From Prosopocoilus inquinatus (lineage: Eukaryota > Arthropoda > Insecta > Coleoptera > Lucanidae): DNA of 64,000 nucleotides. The DNA is taken from assembly GCA_036172665.1 (NCBI GenBank), contig CM069876.1, positions 49,259,001 to 49,323,000 on the forward strand, read 5' to 3'. The notes beneath the pieces are model-generated. The model made no database searches, was not told where the DNA came from, and was given only the letters and a program-made list of their open reading frames with translations. Of this stretch, positions 34,127 through 44,160 are shown one piece after another. Both the position numbers and the translations under genes were made by a program. The first letter of the stretch is position 1, and the number at the start of each line of letters is the position of its first letter.

Positions 34127-34307
34127 ACCGTTTCTTATGCCGAATGTTCTATTTACTCCTCCCACCTTTCCGATGCACCAAATTGTGATCGCAGGGGAGG
34201 GGAAGGAATGCAATGCAAGCGCTCTCATTCGGCAGAAATTATTGTGGGCGGGGCTATTACAATTCGAGTACTACGTGGGGAACAAGTGGCCCGAATTTTT
34301 TTCCCTG
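34096..34307. mobile_element. hAT-like MITE, copy 1
   Basis: The termini CAGGGAAAAGAATT and AATTTTTTTCCCTG are flanked by a perfect 8-bp duplication, CTTATGAC (34088-34095 and 34308-34315). This fits the hAT superfamily. 212 bp, no coding capacity; open frames here are incidental. Confidence 0.88.
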
Positions 34308-34520
34308 CTTATGACGTTTTTCGCACGACTGAATTTATTTAATAAAACAGATACAAATTCATAAAGCAGACAATTTAAGTTACGTTGCGCTTACGTTAAC
34401 TCTTGTATTGCTTACCTATAGAGCAAGTTATAACTTCCGGTTTCGCCGGAACCCGCATCGGCTTTGAAATTTAAATTAATTAAATTATCCGTTTAATTTA
34501 TCTTTGTTATTGATGTACGT

Positions 34521-34704
34521 ACAGTCTTGGACTTTAGAAAAGCCCACGCCTTTACACCTATTTTACCGCCCGATTACATTAATCCGGCCGGCAAATCGCT
34601 TGCAATAATTTTTTGCAGATTTTATCCTTGCATTAATGCAGTCGGCCGGTAAAGTAGTGGACAGGGTCTGTAAAGGCAAGGGCTTCTTTAAAGTCCAAGC
34701 CTGT
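34521..34704. mobile_element. TIR element (MITE)
   Basis: ACAGTCTTGGACTTTAGAAA at the left and TTTAAAGTCCAAGCCTGT at the right are inverted repeats that continue with AGCCC...CTTTACA. About 184 bp. A second inverted pair (CCGGCCGGCAAA / GGCCGGTAAA) lies inside. Confidence 0.8.
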
Positions 34705-34786
34705 ACATACATACATACATACAAGCTAAAATGTATTTATTGTTCTGTTGCTATTTAATTTCTTTTTTTTTAATGACGATGACATG

Positions 34787-34815
34787 TGACAATTCTAAGA
34801 GATTTCTTGTTTCAG
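34787..34815 (+). promoter_or_regulatory. 3' splice site of ZF11
   Basis: TGACAATTCTAAGAGATT followed by TCTTGTTTCAG. One mismatch to the block consensus. Confidence 0.9.
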
Positions 34816-35875
34816 ATGTGGACGGATCCCTGGAACTAAACAAGCGAATAAGAAGCCAATCGTGTGCCGTATATGTGACTCTGCATTTAAATATCGCGCA
34901 AATTTGCGCGCGCACATACTGATACACACGGGCGAGAAGCCGTTCACCTGCGATCTTTGCGATTATAAATGCCGGGAGCTCAGAAGTTTGAAGCAGCACA
35001 AGTTAAAGCACACCGACGAGAAGCCGTTTAGTTGTGACCTCTGCGATTATAAGTGTCGACACCACGCGAGTCTGAAACACCACATGTCAACGCACAGCGA
35101 CAGGAAGCCCTTCGGTTGTGACATTTGCGATTATAAGTGCCGGCGGCTCGACAACCTGAAAGAGCACAAGTTAATCCACGCCGAGAAACTACTGAGCTGC
35201 AACTTCTGCGATTACAAATGTCGAACAGTAAAAAATTTAAAAAGGCACATGTTAATACACACCGGCGAGATTCCGTTCAGTTGTGACCTTTGCGATTATA
35301 AATGCCGACACCTCGGCAGTATGAAACGACATAAGCTAACGCACGCCGACCGAAAGCCGTTCAGTTGTGATCTCTGTGATTATAAATGCCTGCAAGTCGC
35401 AAATCTGAAACGACACAGGCTAAAGCACACCGACGAGAAGTCGCTCGGTTGTGACCTTTGCGACTATAAATGCCGGCACGTCGAAAACTTGAAGAAACAC
35501 AAGCTAGCGCACACCGACGAGAAGCCGTTCAGCTGCGATCTTTGCGATTATAAATGCAAACACCTCGTCAGTTTGAAGCGGCACGAGTTCAAGCATACCG
35601 ATGAGAAGCCGTTCGGTTGTGATCTTTGCGATTACAAGTGTCTCGATGTCGGAAGTTTAAGAAAGCACAAGTTAAAGCACACCAGTGAGAAGCCGTTCAC
35701 TTGCGACCTTTGCGATTATAAATGTCGAGATCGTGAAAGTTTGAAGCGGCACAAGTTAAAGCACAGTGATGAGAAGCCTTTCACTTGTGACCTTTGCGAT
35801 TATAAATGCCGACGGGTCGCGTATTTGAAACAACACAAGTTGAAGCACACCGATGAAAAGCCGACAATCCAGTAA
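34816..35875 (+). CDS. ZF11: zinc-finger exon, 12 fingers
   Basis: About 352 residues. The leader CGRIPGTKQANKKPIV is followed by finger 1 (CRICDSAFKYRANLRAH) and 11 more. The linker after finger 4 is one residue short (HAEKLL), which would alter the phasing of neighbouring fingers on DNA. Finger 10 has the related CLDV motif. It ends TDEKPTIQ with TAA at 35873-35875. One frame over, the sequence reads SNLKRRK, and a vestigial finger follows. Likely role: DNA binding. Confidence 0.93.
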
Positions 35876-35902
35876 TCTGAAAAGGCGCAAGGACCACAAA
35901 CT

Positions 35903-35908
35903 ATTAAA
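35903..35908 (+). terminator. possible poly(A) signal of ZF11
   Basis: ATTAAA 28 bases after the stop, inside the conserved post-stop sequence AAACTATTAAATAA also seen after ZF10 and ZF14. Confidence 0.4.
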
Positions 35909-35915
35909 TAATCGT

Positions 35916-35990
35916 TGTGCTTATAAATGCCGAGCTGTTTCATCCTTGGAAACGCATATGTTATTACAGAACGGCGAGAAGCCGCAGCAC
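35916..35990 (+). pseudogene. vestigial last finger after ZF11
   Basis: Reads CAYKCRAVSSLETHMLLQ and then NGEKPQH, clearly the RDVSSL-type terminal finger of ZF7 with its first cysteine pair broken and the last histidine changed to glutamine. Confidence 0.85.
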
Positions 35991-37206
35991 ACCGAACAAA
36001 AAATTATAATAAAAAGTAGATTTGCATGGTAAGCTTGTAGAGATAAAAATCAGGAGAAAATATTTTACAAAAACAAGAATAGTTTAAATTATAAGGCTGT
36101 TTGCAAGAAAAAAGTGCAGTACGCCGAGAGCATAAATCACACGAAAAAAATATGAAAAAAAGAAATTCCTCTTTCCGTCCCTTATTCGGCGCTCATGAAA
36201 TAACACAAAAAAGAAAACTTACAGTACTTGCTTCGCTGATCGTAGACAGTAAACATCGTAACATCGCGGAAATAACTAACATACAAGACGCCCTGCCCTC
36301 ACCGAATGTAATCTGTGTGAAGGATCACATTCAAGGTCAAACAGTCACTATTAGACATTTAAAAATGTCTATGTCAATTGTTCGACGTGGCGTCCCCATC
36401 ATTAGCACCATACGAACGAGCTCGGCGAAAAAGTGATTCTTGTTCAGCATTAGCGCAAATACTGTCGACGGCATTGTGAATACACTCCTCTGAAATGCTG
36501 TTCTCTCGCCGTTCGTGAATTGCGACATTTTAATATGTAATAATACCATGCAGATACCAATCGTATTTAGCTTTAAAACGTTCAATCACCTTTCACAAAC
36601 TAAACTGTTGATCCCAAAGAATGCGGAGCAATAAATTGTGTGTTATAATAATAAAAAAATGACGCAAAATCTCTCGCTCAGCTGTAATGCGACTTACTGC
36701 GACGTTACAGCAACGATTTTATTGGCTTCTCGACTTCGGCTCGATTGCACTTCTGTTTTTTGTTCCCATAAAATTTCCTTTTCTCGACCTACCTAGAAGA
36801 CATAGACGTGCGTTTATTTCTTGCCCGATATTCAGCAGCGATTTTCTGGAAACGTGTAAAACTCGTGTCGGAGACATGTAAGTCCGATCTTTTCCATTTA
36901 TGGTGATGTATTACAGGTTTAAATTTCTGCACTTATTTCACAAACACCCGGTAGATCGGAAGACCCGAAAATGTTTTCAGTTTGTATAATACTAATTTAC
37001 GTAATACCAACTGTCGTAATCCGTTTTGTTTTCAGTTTAAACATTACATCTGAAGATGACCAATTTTTTTTGTCGAAAACGTTAATGTAACCAACCAAAA
37101 TAATATATGATAGTCGATTCAGGAGAGAAAGCTTTTATTATTAACATTTTTGTTACGTCGACTCTTGTCCATTTATTAATTTATTAAATCTATATTTTAA
37201 ATTAAT

Positions 37207-37456
37207 TGAATCGATGAGTGCGCAATCGTGTTCAGTCCAAATTTACTGCGTTGAGAAAACTACAAACAAATAACTTACTCTAGATTTTTATTTTAGGTGA
37301 ATTATTGGCTTAAAACTGTTTCAGATAAGGACATCTGAAGCCTCCTGAAGCCAATAATTACTTAAAATAAAAATCCGGAGAAAGTTATTTGTTTGTAGTT
37401 TACCTAACGCAGTAAATTTGGGCTGAACACGATTATGCACTCATCACTCATTCAAT
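37207..37456. mobile_element. fold-back element
   Basis: The arms, about 37207-37310 and 37340-37456, are reverse complements with some mismatches. The outer part pairs GCAATCGTGTTCAG with CTGAACACGATTATGC, the inner part CAAACAAATAACTT with AAGTTATTTGTTTG. Confidence 0.8.
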
Positions 37457-37520
37457 TAAGGAGAGACACAGGAGGCCAGAAAAATTCCGTCACACCTATT
37501 CCGTCCTCCTGTTAGTGTTT
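37450..37520. mobile_element. core-less relative of the tRNA-carrying TIR element
   Basis: ACAGGAGGCCAGAAAAATTC and GTCCTCCTGTTAGTG are the same termini as at 26859-27023, but only CGTCACACCTATT remains between them. The flank TTAATTACACTAACGATAT matches the flank of the 26859 copy. Confidence 0.7.
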
Positions 37521-37698
37521 GCCTCTTTAATTAATTTATTAATTACACTAACGATATCTTTTTTTTAATTTGTGAAATTTATATCTGCTATTTAGAAATG
37601 ACGTTTTTAAAACCGCTGGTTCCAAGAATTTAAATTCAGGTGGATACTTGCATGTATACATAAAATAAAGGGACCATTTTATTTTTTTTTTTAATTTA

Positions 37699-37727
37699 TG
37701 AAAATTCTAAGACTTTCTTTGTTTCAG
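37699..37727 (+). promoter_or_regulatory. 3' splice site of ZF12
   Basis: TGAAAATTCTAAGACTTT followed by CTTTGTTTCAG. Confidence 0.9.
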
Positions 37728-38790
37728 ATGTCAACGGATCCCTAAAGTTAAAGCAGCGAATAAGAAGACAGTCACATGCCGGATATGTGACGCTAAATTA
37801 AACAGTCGCGCATATTTGCGCACACATATACTGATACATACCGGTGAGAAGCCATTGAGTTGTAATCTTTGCGATTATAGATGTCGAGATCCCAAAACTT
37901 TCAAACAGCACAAGCTAAAGCACACCGATGAGAAACCGTTTAGTTGCGAACTCTGCGATTATAAATGCCGACACCGAGGAAGCTTGAAACACCACAAGAT
38001 GAAGCACACTGATGAGAGGCCGTTCGGTTGTGATCTTTGCGATTTTAAATGCCGACAACACGGAAGTTTGACAGTACACAAGTTAACGCACGCCGATGAG
38101 AGGCCTTTCACTTGTGATGTTTGCAATTATAAGTTCCGGCGACTCGCAAGTTTGAAGCTCCACAAGTTGAAGCATACTAACGAGACGCGGTTCAGTTGTG
38201 ATCTTTGCGATTATAAATGCCGCCACCGAGGAAGTTTGAAACACCACAAGATGAAGCACACGAATGAGAAGCCGTTCGGCTGTGATCTTTGCGATTTCAA
38301 ATGCCGACACCTCGTTAGTCTGAAACAGCACAAGTTAAATCACACGGATGAGAAGCCGCTCAGTTGTGACCTTTGCGATTTTAAATGCCGACACTTCGTA
38401 AGTTTGAAACGACACAAGTTAAAGCACACCGACGAGAAGCCGTTCAGTTGTGATATTTGCGATTATAAGTGCCTAGATCTCCGCAGCTTGAAACGGCACA
38501 AATTACAGCACACAGATGAGAAGCCGTATAGTTGTGATCTTTGTGATTTTAAATGCCGACACCTGGAAAGTTTGAAACTCCACAAGTTAAAGCACAGTAG
38601 CGAGAAGCCGTTCGGTTGTGATCTTTGTGATTTTCAGAGCCGACAGTTCAGAGATTTGAAACAGCACAAGTTAAGGCATACTAACGAGAAGCCGTTGAGT
38701 TGTGATCTTTGCGATTATAAATGTCGACAAGGCACGCAATTAAAAAAACATAAATTAAAGCACGCTGATGAGAAGTCGACAACCCAGTAA
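37728..38790 (+). CDS. ZF12: zinc-finger exon, 12 fingers
   Basis: About 353 residues. The leader CQRIPKVKAANKKTVT is followed by finger 1 (CRICDAKLNSRAYLRTH) and 11 more. Fingers 3-4 and 6-7 are near repeats (YKCRHRGSLKHHKMKH then GCDLCDFKCR), evidence of an internal block duplication. Finger 9 is the CLDL type and finger 11 has FQSR. Fingers 7-12 and the 3' flank match fingers 6-11 and the flank of ZF13. It ends ADEKSTTQ with TAA at 38788-38790. Likely role: DNA binding. Confidence 0.93.
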
Positions 38791-38836
38791 TCTGAGAAAA
38801 ACACAAATGGCGCTGGGAATGTACAACTTTGACGCA

Positions 38837-38842
38837 AATAAA
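38837..38842 (+). terminator. poly(A) signal of ZF12
   Basis: AATAAA 46 bases after the stop. Confidence 0.55.
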
Positions 38843-38863
38843 ATGACTTGATCTCTGAATCAT

Positions 38864-39058
38864 CAGGGAAAAGAATTCAGGCCGCTTAGTGTACTATTTA
38901 CTCCTGTCACCTTTTCGCGGCCTCCGATGCGATGCATCGAATTGTTACTGAACGGGAGGGGAAGGAATGCGATACGAGCGTTCGCTTGTTATTGGGCGAG
39001 GCTGATACACTCCGAGTAATAAATTTTTGTACTGTTCGCGCCTGAATTCTTTTCCCTG
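38864..39058. mobile_element. hAT-like MITE, copy 2
   Basis: The termini CAGGGAAAAGAATTCAGGC and GCCTGAATTCTTTTCCCTG are flanked by TGAATCAT and TTAATCAT, a 7/8 target duplication. It shares GGAGGGGAAGGAATGC with copy 1. Part of the larger duplicated segment. Confidence 0.88.
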
Positions 39059-39578
39059 TTAATCATATACACGCAGGCAGTTTTGTTAGGTGTAAGAATG
39101 TTTTATGTTTTCCAATTACTTTGTAGACTAAGAAATATTTCGCCTTGTATACCTTTTAGTCCTTAATAAAAATTTAAAAAAATGATACGGCGAGTGGAAA
39201 TGATATTGCAAAAAGTGTAAAGAATTAATAATGCGATATGACCTCGAATAAACTCCTGCGGTTATTAAGCAATAAAAGCAATACGGATCGCCGGAAAAGA
39301 ATTAAAGAAAAAAATTACTGAAATACTCGCGCAGTTAAAAAAAAACAAAATCGAAAAACGTCACAATCTAAGGCACAAGTGAAATGCACATCTTACGTTG
39401 TGAGACCTTAGACTGTGAATTTTCTAATTTTTCGTGCGAGGCTGGAAATGTAATGTATTCATTATTTATTTCCTCAAATAATATTCACTTAACTATTTCA
39501 AGAAAAGTGTTTTATTTTTTATTATTTATAGAACAAGCGTTTTCTGAACATTCCTTCGTTTATCAGATCTCTAATGTA

Positions 39579-39607
39579 TGAAAATTCTAAGAGATTCTTT
39601 GTTTCAG
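39579..39607 (+). promoter_or_regulatory. 3' splice site of ZF13
   Basis: TGAAAATTCTAAGAGATT followed by CTTTGTTTCAG, the exact consensus. An alternative branch site TCTCTAATG lies just upstream. Confidence 0.92.
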
Positions 39608-40574
39608 ATGTCAAGCTGTGCCAGCGAATAAGAAAGCAATCGTATGCCGGATATGTGATTCTGAATTTAAATGTCGCGCGTATTTGCTCACGCATATACT
39701 TATACATACTGGCGAGAAGCCATTCAGTTGTAATCTTTGCGATTATAGATGTCGAGAGCGCAGAAGCTTGAAACAACACAAGTTAAAACACACCGATGAG
39801 AAACCGTTTGGTTGCGATCTCTGCGATTATAAATGCCGACAACTCGGAAGCTTGAAACTCCACAAGTTGAAGCACACCAACGAGATGCCTTTCGGTTGTG
39901 ATCTTTGCGGCTATAAATGTCGAGACGTCGGAAGTTTGAAACTTCACAAGTTAAGGCACACGAATGAAAAGCCTTTCGGTTGTGATCTTTGCGATTTTAA
40001 ATGCCGACAACTCGGAAGCTTGAAACTCCACAGGTTGAAGCACACCAACGAGATGCCGTTCGCTTGTGATCTTTGCGATTTCAAATGCCGACACGTCGTT
40101 AATCTGAAACAGCACAAATTAAATCACACGGATGAGAAGCCACTCAGTTGTGACATTTGCGATTTTAAATGCCGACACTTCGTAAGTTTGAAACGGCACA
40201 GGATAAAGCACACCGACGAGAAGCCGTTCAGATGTGATAGTTGCGATTATAAGTGCCTAGATCTCCGCAGCTTGAAACGACACAAATTACAGCACACAAA
40301 TGAGAAGCCGTATGGTTGTGATCTTTGTGATTTTAAATACCGACACCTCGAAAGTTTGAAACTCCACAAGTTAAAGCACAGTGGTGAAAAGCCGTTCAGT
40401 TGTGATCTTTGTGATTTTCAGTGCCGTCAGTTCAGAGATTTGAAACAGCACAAGTTGAGGCATACTAACGAGAAGCCGTTGAGTTGTGATCGTTGCGATT
40501 ATAAATGTCGACAAGGCACGCAATTAAAAAAACATAAATTAAAGCACACTGATGAGAAGTCGATAACCCAGTAA
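39608..40574 (+). CDS. ZF13: zinc-finger exon, 11 fingers, mosaic
   Basis: About 321 residues. The leader is shortened (CQAVPANKKAIV) and identical to that of ZF14. Finger 1 (CRICDSEFKCRAYLLTH) is followed by ten more. Fingers 1-4 match ZF14, while fingers 6-11, the stop region and the 3' flank match ZF12 fingers 7-12. The exon therefore looks like an unequal-exchange hybrid. Finger 8 is the CLDL type, and finger 9 has FKYR in place of FKCR. It ends TDEKSITQ with TAA at 40572-40574. Likely role: DNA binding. Confidence 0.93.
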
Positions 40575-40635
40575 TCTGAGGAAAACACAAATGGCGCTGG
40601 GATTGTATGCAAATTGCCCATTTGTTTCTGTGATA

Positions 40636-41565
40636 TACAGGGTGTTTGTTTACTGTATGTAAATAAGGAAACCTCTTGAAATATTCCCTGCCGCGGGTAT
40701 TTTTTTTTATCACAGCCAAAAAATTTCCGAGGTACCGCTTGTTTGGGACTGCTGAAATGTGGGAGAAAAAATATTTAGCAAGGTCAATGATGCCTTCCTC
40801 TCCAGTAGGTACGAACACGATCATCAACGCAGCGTCTCGCAATAATAATCACCGACATCGTTCATTAATTATTTTATTTAAAATTTTAATTCGCCGAGCG
40901 AAGTAATTTAAATTTATTTGTTTTACGCTGAATAAAATAAATCCGAAACTTTACGCGCCAGTTAGACGGGTGCGTTAAAAATGTTTCTCCTTCTCCCTTC
41001 TACGTAAATCAACTCTCTTGTTAATCTCGTTGCTAGCTATGAAAGTACTACTTATCGTCCTTGAAAAAAACAGTTAACGTCAAATTTTGATATGAAATCT
41101 ATTCAAACTCGTGTGCAACGTGAAAATACAATATATTTGTACCTCCCTTTGACATGTCCGGCAACAACGAACCAAACGCGATATTCGCGGCATCAATTTT
41201 TAATTAATTTGAAAATACTTTCTAACTATAATTACTTGGAGTGACGTTAAGTTTATTTGTTTTAATAAATCCAGGCACTTTGAGAACCCGTTTTGATTCA
41301 CCGGATGATTGTGCACAAAGTCAAATTAAACAGTGACCCATTTTTGCGTCGTCATTCAACAGGGGCCCGTGTAAGCGATAGTCAGGCCACCTTCCACTCA
41401 TTAGCTACGCCAGCAGTTCTCAAACGGTTTGGTGAAAATCTGTTACTGCATAATTTTCTCGAAAACTGTCAACTTTTTGTTAAGGACACGTGAGTTTAAT
41501 CGTTGCCATTCATGGTGATGCGTTGCAGGTTTAAATATTTGCACACAGTAAACAAACACCCGGTA
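40636..41565. mobile_element. TIR element with TA-flanked ends
   Basis: TACAGGGTGTTTGTTTACTG at the left and CAGTAAACAAACACCCGGTA at the right are inverted repeats of about 20 bp next to TA, as in Tc1/mariner-type elements. About 930 bp without a recognisable transposase. The right ~200 bp has a relative at about 36680-36952. Confidence 0.75.
40931..40936 (+). terminator. possible poly(A) signal of ZF13
   Basis: AATAAA, 357 bases after the stop and inside the TIR element at 40636-41565, so the element may supply the 3' end. Confidence 0.3.
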
Positions 41566-41762
41566 TATTAGCAACATTTTACTTTTTGGGGACTTTAGAA
41601 TCAAATAAAATCAAGGTTCTTTCGGAGAAATTAAAATTTGCAGGTAATTTGAGCCGTGCAAGAAAAGAGTACTAAAAGTTAAATGTTATAGGAGTATTTA
41701 ATTTTACAGAATTTAATGAATTTAACTTTGACGCAAATAAAACTACTTGATCTCTGAATCAT

Positions 41763-41957
41763 CAGGGAAAAGAATTCAGGCCGCTTAGTGTACTATTTAC
41801 TCCTGCCACCTTTTCGCGGCCTTCGATGCGATGCATCGAATTGTTACTGAACGGGAGGGGAAGGAATGCGATACGAGCGTTCGCTTGTTATTGGGCGAGG
41901 CTGATACACTCCGAGTAATAAATTTTTGTACTGTCCGCGCCTGAATTCTTTTCCCTG
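41763..41957. mobile_element. hAT-like MITE, copy 3
   Basis: Same termini and the same TGAATCAT/TTAATCAT flanks as copy 2, so it arose by segmental duplication and not by a new insertion. A related sequence at about 45690-45890 lacks the MITE. Confidence 0.88.
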
Positions 41958-42480
41958 TTAATCATATACACGCAGGCAGTTTTGTTAGGTGTAAGAATGT
42001 TTTGTGTTTTTCCCCATTACTTTGTAGACTAAGAAATATTTCGCCTTGTATAGCTTTTAGCCCTTAATAAAAATTAAAAAAAAAAATGATACGGCGAGTA
42101 CAAATGATATTGCAAAAACTGTAAAGAAAATAATGCGATATGACCTCGAATAAACTCCTGCGGTTATTAAGCAATAAAAGCAATACGGATCGCCGGAAAA
42201 GAATTAAAGAAAAAAAATACTGAAATACTCGCGCAATTAAAAAGAAACAAAATCGAAAAACGTCACAATCTAAACTACAAGTGAAATGCACATCTTATGT
42301 TGTCAGACCTTAGACTGTGAATTTTCTCTTTCTTCGTGCGAGGCTGGAAATGTAATGTATTCATTATTTATTTCCTCAAATAATATTCACTTAACTATTT
42401 CAACAAAAGTGTTTTACTTATTATTATTTATAGAACAAGCGTTTTCTGAACATTCCTTGGTTAATCAGATCTCTAATGTA

Positions 42481-42509
42481 TGAAAATTCTAAAGGATTCT
42501 TTGTTTCAG
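42481..42509 (+). promoter_or_regulatory. 3' splice site of ZF14
   Basis: TGAAAATTCTAAAGGATT followed by CTTTGTTTCAG; CTCTAATG upstream is an alternative branch site. Confidence 0.92.
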
Positions 42510-44064
42510 ATGTCAAGCTGTGCCAGCGAATAAGAAAGCAATCGTATGCCGGATATGTGATTCCGAATTTAAATGTCGCGCGTATTTGCTCACGCATATA
42601 CTCATACACACTGGCGAGAAGCCATTCAGTTGTAATCTTTGCGATTATAGATGCCGAGAGCGCAGAAGCTTGAAACAACACAAGTTAAAACACACCGATG
42701 AGAAACCGTTTGGTTGCGATCTCTGCGATTATAAATGCCGACAACTCGGAAGCTTGAAACTCCACAGGTTGAAGCACACCAACGAGATGCCGTTCGGTTG
42801 TGATCTTTGCGATTATAAATGCCGAGACGTCGGAAGTTTGAAACTTCACAAGTTAAGGCACACGAATGAAAAGCCGTTCGGTTGTGATCTTTGCGATTTT
42901 AAATGCCGACAAATCGGACATTTGAGGCGACACAAGTTAAAGCACACCAATGAGAAGCCATTCAAGTGTGATATTTGTGATTATAAATGCCGACACCTCC
43001 TAAGTCTGAAACGGCACAAGTTAAAGCATACCAGTAATAAGCCGTTCAGTTGTGATCTCTGCGATTATAAATGCCGACAAATCGGAAGCTTGAAGCTTCA
43101 CAAGTTAAAGCACACTAATGAGATGCCGTTCAGTTGTGACCTTTGCGATTATAAATGCCGACACAGAGGAAGTTTGAAACTCCACAAGTTAAGGCACACT
43201 GATGAGAAGCCCTTCAGTTGTGATCTTTGCGATTTCAAATGCCGTGAACACGAAAGTTTGAAAGTCCACAAGCTAAAGCACACTAACGAGAAGCCCTTCG
43301 GTTGTGATCTTTGCGATTTTAAATGCCGACAGCTCAAAATTTTGAAACGGCACAAGTTAAATCACACGGATGAGAAGCCGTTCAGTTGTGAACTTTGCCA
43401 TTTTAAATGCCGACATCTCGAAAGTTTGAAACTCCACAAGATGAAGCACACTAATGAGAATCCCTTCATCTGTGATCTTTGCGATTTTAAATGCAGACAG
43501 CTCAAAAGTTTGAAACAGCACAAGTTAAACCACACCGATGAGAAGCGGTTCAGTTGTGATCTTTGCGATTTTAAATGCCGGCACCTCGTAAGTTTAAGAC
43601 GGCACAAGTTAAAGCACACTGACGAGAAGCCGTTCAGTTGTGACATTTGCGATTATAAATGCCTAGATCTTCGCAGTCTGAAACGGCACAAAGTAAAACA
43701 CACAGACGAGAAGCCGTTCGGTTGTGACCTTTGCGATTTTAGATGCCGACAACTCGATTATTTGAAGCGGCACAAGTTAAATCACTCAGACGAGAAGCCG
43801 TTCAGTTGTGATCTTTGTGATTTTAAATGCCGACAGCACAAAAGTTTGAAACAGCACGCGTTAAGGCACACTGGTGAGAAGCCGTTCAGTTGCGATCTTT
43901 GCGATTTTAAGTGTCGACAAGTCGGAAGTTTGAAGCGGCACAAGTTAAATCACTCAGATGTGAAGCCGTTCAGTTGTGATCTTTGTGATTATAAATGTCG
44001 ACGAGTCACACAATTGAAGCAACATAAGTTGAGGCACACTGATGAGAAGTTAACAACCCGGTAA
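42510..44064 (+). CDS. ZF14: zinc-finger exon, 18 fingers
   Basis: About 517 residues, the second-longest finger run here. The leader CQAVPANKKAIV is followed by finger 1 (CRICDSEFKCRAYLLTH) and 17 more. Finger 11 has CHFKCR. Finger 14 is the CLDL type (CLDLRSLKRHKVKH). The linker after finger 6 is TSNKPF and the one after finger 17 is SDVKPF. It ends TDEKLTTR with TAA at 44062-44064. One frame over, the bases across the stop read GNLKKHV. Likely role: DNA binding; not all fingers need touch DNA. Confidence 0.94.
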
Positions 44065-44094
44065 TCTAAAAAAGCACGTAACTGACCAGAAACT

Positions 44095-44100
44095 ATTAAA
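44095..44100 (+). terminator. possible poly(A) signal of ZF14
   Basis: ATTAAA 31 bases after the stop. Confidence 0.4.
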
Positions 44101-44118
44101 TAACTTATAATCTTTGGG

Positions 44119-44160
44119 AATGCAGATGCCGGGTTGTTTCATCTTTGAGAATGCATAATA
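44119..44160 (+). pseudogene. vestigial last finger after ZF14
   Basis: Reads ECRCRVVSSLRMHN: the cysteine end and helix of the RDVSSL-type terminal finger. It decays before the second histidine. Confidence 0.75.

Larger units (their letters stand above)
32231..34815. other. spacer ZF10-ZF11
   Basis: It contains the vestigial finger (32321-32374), a direct repeat of TCCCCGGATTGAGTTTACAA near 32407 and 32475 with A-rich tracts, two near-identical copies of ACTCTGTACAGACTC (about 33652 and 33679), a fold-back (33967-34126), a hAT-like MITE (34096-34307) and another TIR element (34521-34704). Open frames at 32763-33423 show no recognisable family. Confidence 0.65.
35876..37727. other. spacer ZF11-ZF12
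   Basis: After the vestigial finger, an open frame at 36101-36436 (111 codons, Lys/Arg-rich) has no recognised family and is not called a gene. About 36680-36952 matches the right part of the TIR element at 40636-41565. A large fold-back (37207-37456) and a core-less relative of the tRNA-carrying element (37450-37520) follow. Confidence 0.6.
38791..39607. other. spacer ZF12-ZF13
   Basis: The shortest spacer. From about 38825 it is nearly identical to 41725-42509 before ZF14, including the MITE at 38864-39058. No other gene is seen. Confidence 0.8.
38825..39830. repeat. segmental duplication, copy A
   Basis: About 1 kb covering the whole upstream spacer, the acceptor and fingers 1-3 of ZF13. 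It is near-identical to 41725-42730 upstream of and within ZF14. Differences are scattered substitutions and small indels. Confidence 0.85.
40575..42509. other. spacer ZF13-ZF14
   Basis: It starts with a ZF12-like 3' flank to about 40612, then a TIR element (40636-41565), then the second copy of the duplicated segment (41725 onward) with its MITE (41763-41957). No other gene is seen; the ORFs at 40676-40906 and 41293-41493 lie inside the element and are unrecognised. Confidence 0.75.
41725..42730. repeat. segmental duplication, copy B
   Basis: Partner of 38825-39830. It covers the spacer, the acceptor and fingers 1-3 of ZF14. Confidence 0.85.

Noticed and set aside
36101..36436. 111-codon frame as a transposase fragment
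   Set aside because: No catalytic or DNA-binding motif recognised. A protein search would be decisive; without one I make no call.
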